Below, in pieces: positions 11,828-12,985 of a DNA stretch of 12,985 nt; positions within the stretch are counted from its first letter, which is position 1, and the number at the start of each line of letters is the position of its first letter. Below the pieces are notes generated by a model. That model was given only the letters and a program-made list of their open reading frames with translations, did no database searches and was not told the origin of the DNA. The stretch comes from Comamonadaceae bacterium (GTDB lineage: Bacteria > Pseudomonadota > Gammaproteobacteria > Burkholderiales > Burkholderiaceae_C): contig CANHXV010000043.1 in the NCBI GenBank assembly GCA_947464665.1, positions 1 to 12,985 of the forward strand, read 5' to 3'. Position numbers and translations under genes: made by a program.

Positions 11828-12985
11828 GTGGGCATTCATCTGCGCTTCGTTGGGCAAAAACAAAACGATGAGGGCTCCCAGAGCAGCGACGAAGGAGAGC
11901 GCAATCATGAGTTGCGTAAACCCCGCCACCTTCACCACGGGCCCTAGCAAGTAAATCGCAATTGAACTGAAACCAAACGAAATGGCAATGCGCGTACCGC
12001 TCACTCGGGAGCGCATGGCGTCGTCAATATACCGAACCACCATGGTGTCACTGAAGGGAATGGCACCAAAGACCATCACCATGTAAGCAATGGCTGCAAC
12101 ATACCAAATCCAACCAGAGGTTTGCGACGCCACCCCAAAAGCCACAATTTGAAGAAGCAGTACACCAAAGAACAAGGGTTTCACGGGAAACCAATCAAGC
12201 AAGCGGCCCACCACCAATTGAGCCAATGAGGCCACCGCATAAATGGCTGCCAACAGCATGCCTAAACGCGAAGGGTCATTTACCAGCCCATCAAGCCTTT
12301 CGGCCAGCAACTGCGCATTGCCGTTGGTGGTGATGTTGAACAATACGCTGGTGGTTGTGGCCGTTGCAACCATGACCGCAAAAGTCCGCCATGCCAAATG
12401 CTTGGGCAATTGGACTGAATTAGATTTCTTTTTAGCGGGGGCGCTTGACTCTTGGGGGGCAACCCATGCAAATGCAAAACCACAAGCGATAGAGACCAAG
12501 CCTGGCACGACAAAAGCCATTCGCCATCCTTGCCAAGTGACCAAAAATCCTGTTGAAAGTGCCGCCAAGGCTATGCCTAAATTGCCAGCCAGTCCGTTGA
12601 CACCGATGGTGAGGCCAGGTCGAACTGCTTTTTGGACCAACATGGGAATGCCAACAGGATGGTAAATGGCGGAAAAAACACCCAAAACAGTGAGCGCAAT
12701 GCCCATCTGAAGAGGGGTTTGAGTGAGTGAGACAGCTATCGCCGAGAGACCCATGCCGAAAAAAAACACCAGCATCATTTGTCTGCGTCCCCACAGATCC
12801 CCCAAGCGCCCAGCAGGAATAGAGGCAAAACCAAACATCATGAAGGCGCCCACTGTGTAGGGCATCATGTCCTCCCAACCGGCAACCCCAAAATCCTGGG
12901 CGATGGCACTCACAGCAGTTGCAAAAATCAATAAAAACAGATGGTCAAGCGCGTGGCCCAAATTCAGCAGCAGAGAAGGAAGATA
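11798..12985 (-). CDS. MFS transporter, 5' end outside window
   Basis: The frame is open to the window's last base, giving 395 residues without a visible proper start; the first readable residues are YLPSLLLNLGHALDHLFL. A TTG at 12961 could serve as a start, but the upstream in-frame sequence looks like the same first membrane helix, so the true start probably lies outside. Seen: about 12 hydrophobic segments, an His-rich first helix (GHALDH), the MFS loop motif AGRLGDLWGRR (about residues 58-68 of the fragment) and YHPVGIPML in the fourth helix region. The GHALDH and YHPVG features recall the fosmidomycin-resistance-like branch of MFS, which has diverse or unknown substrates. The short tail NAHLKSSSGNHL ends within the 3' end of ridA on the opposite strand. 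The substrate is not assignable. Confidence 0.85.
   Translation of the reverse strand, partial: YLPSLLLNLGHALDHLFLLIFATAVSAIAQDFGVAGWEDMMPYTVGAFMMFGFASIPAGRLGDLWGRRQMMLVFFFGMGLSAIAVSLTQTPLQMGIALTVLGVFSAIYHPVGIPMLVQKAVRPGLTIGVNGLAGNLGIALAALSTGFLVTWQGWRMAFVVPGLVSIACGFAFAWVAPQESSAPAKKKSNSVQLPKHLAWRTFAVMVATATTTSVLFNITTNGNAQLLAERLDGLVNDPSRLGMLLAAIYAVASLAQLVVGRLLDWFPVKPLFFGVLLLQIVAFGVASQTSGWIWYVAAIAYMVMVFGAIPFSDTMVVRYIDDAMRSRVSGTRIAISFGFSSIAIYLLGPVVKVAGFTQLMIALSFVAALGALIVLFLPNEAQMNAHLKSSSGNHL

Noticed and set aside
12432..12878. 148-codon minus-strand frame inside the second MFS gene
   Set aside because: It is a shadow of the transporter frame; no domain or ribosome site supports it.
1..12985. Mobile elements, CRISPR arrays, tRNA or rRNA genes
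   Set aside because: No transposase or integrase motifs, no regularly spaced repeat array, and no tRNA-like cloverleaf or rRNA segment was recognised on either strand.

Overview
The window looks like a chromosomal segment from a betaproteobacterium, most likely Burkholderiales and perhaps Comamonadaceae. The basis is the mix of protein families: a NagGH-type Rieske oxygenase, a monomeric NADP-dependent isocitrate dehydrogenase, an oxalate/formate-antiporter-like MFS carrier, a TauE/SafE permease, and an acyl-CoA ligase paired with an ECHDC3-like crotonase. The moderate GC content and compact gene packing also fit. This placement is inferred from gene families, not from a marker gene. No rRNA, tRNA, insertion sequence, prophage or CRISPR array was seen. 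No stretch over 300 bases lacks a gene.

Layout. (1) 1-3003, plus strand: the 3' part of an O-acetylhomoserine sulfhydrylase-type PLP enzyme, overlapping by ATGA an AMP-forming acyl-CoA ligase, then a crotonase-family protein that lacks both classical catalytic glutamates. (2) 3014-5066, minus strand, convergent with block 1: large and small subunits of a Rieske ring hydroxylase closely resembling salicylate 5-hydroxylase, plus a Rieske ferredoxin, with no reductase gene. (3) 5067-5314: a divergent control region with a candidate promoter for each side and an imperfect 24-bp palindrome near the presumed icd transcription start. (4) 5315-7552, plus strand: monomeric isocitrate dehydrogenase with a strong intrinsic terminator. 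(5) 7625-8011, minus strand: a small basic protein of unknown function that ends in a pentapeptide resembling the beta sliding-clamp binding motif. Its upstream region holds two near-identical palindromes 30 bp apart. (6) 8112-10072, minus strand: a TauE/SafE permease and an upstream MFS carrier. (7) 10270-11827, plus strand, divergent from block 6: a class V aminotransferase and a RidA-family deaminase in one tight operon. (8) 11798-12985, minus strand: a second MFS transporter, 5'-truncated by the window edge, whose 3' end overlaps ridA by 30 bp in antisense.

How the genes may work together. Block 1 joins sulfur amino-acid synthesis to acyl-CoA chemistry. Block 2 probably hydroxylates an aromatic acid such as salicylate, drawing electrons from a reductase encoded elsewhere. 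Blocks 6 and 7 look like a small-acid or amino-acid module: uptake or export carriers divergent from an aminotransferase with its own enamine/imine-clearing partner. The most novel-looking items are the small putative clamp-binding protein with its palindromic promoter region, the glutamate-less crotonase in the sulfhydrylase/acyl-CoA ligase operon, and the aminotransferase-RidA pair.
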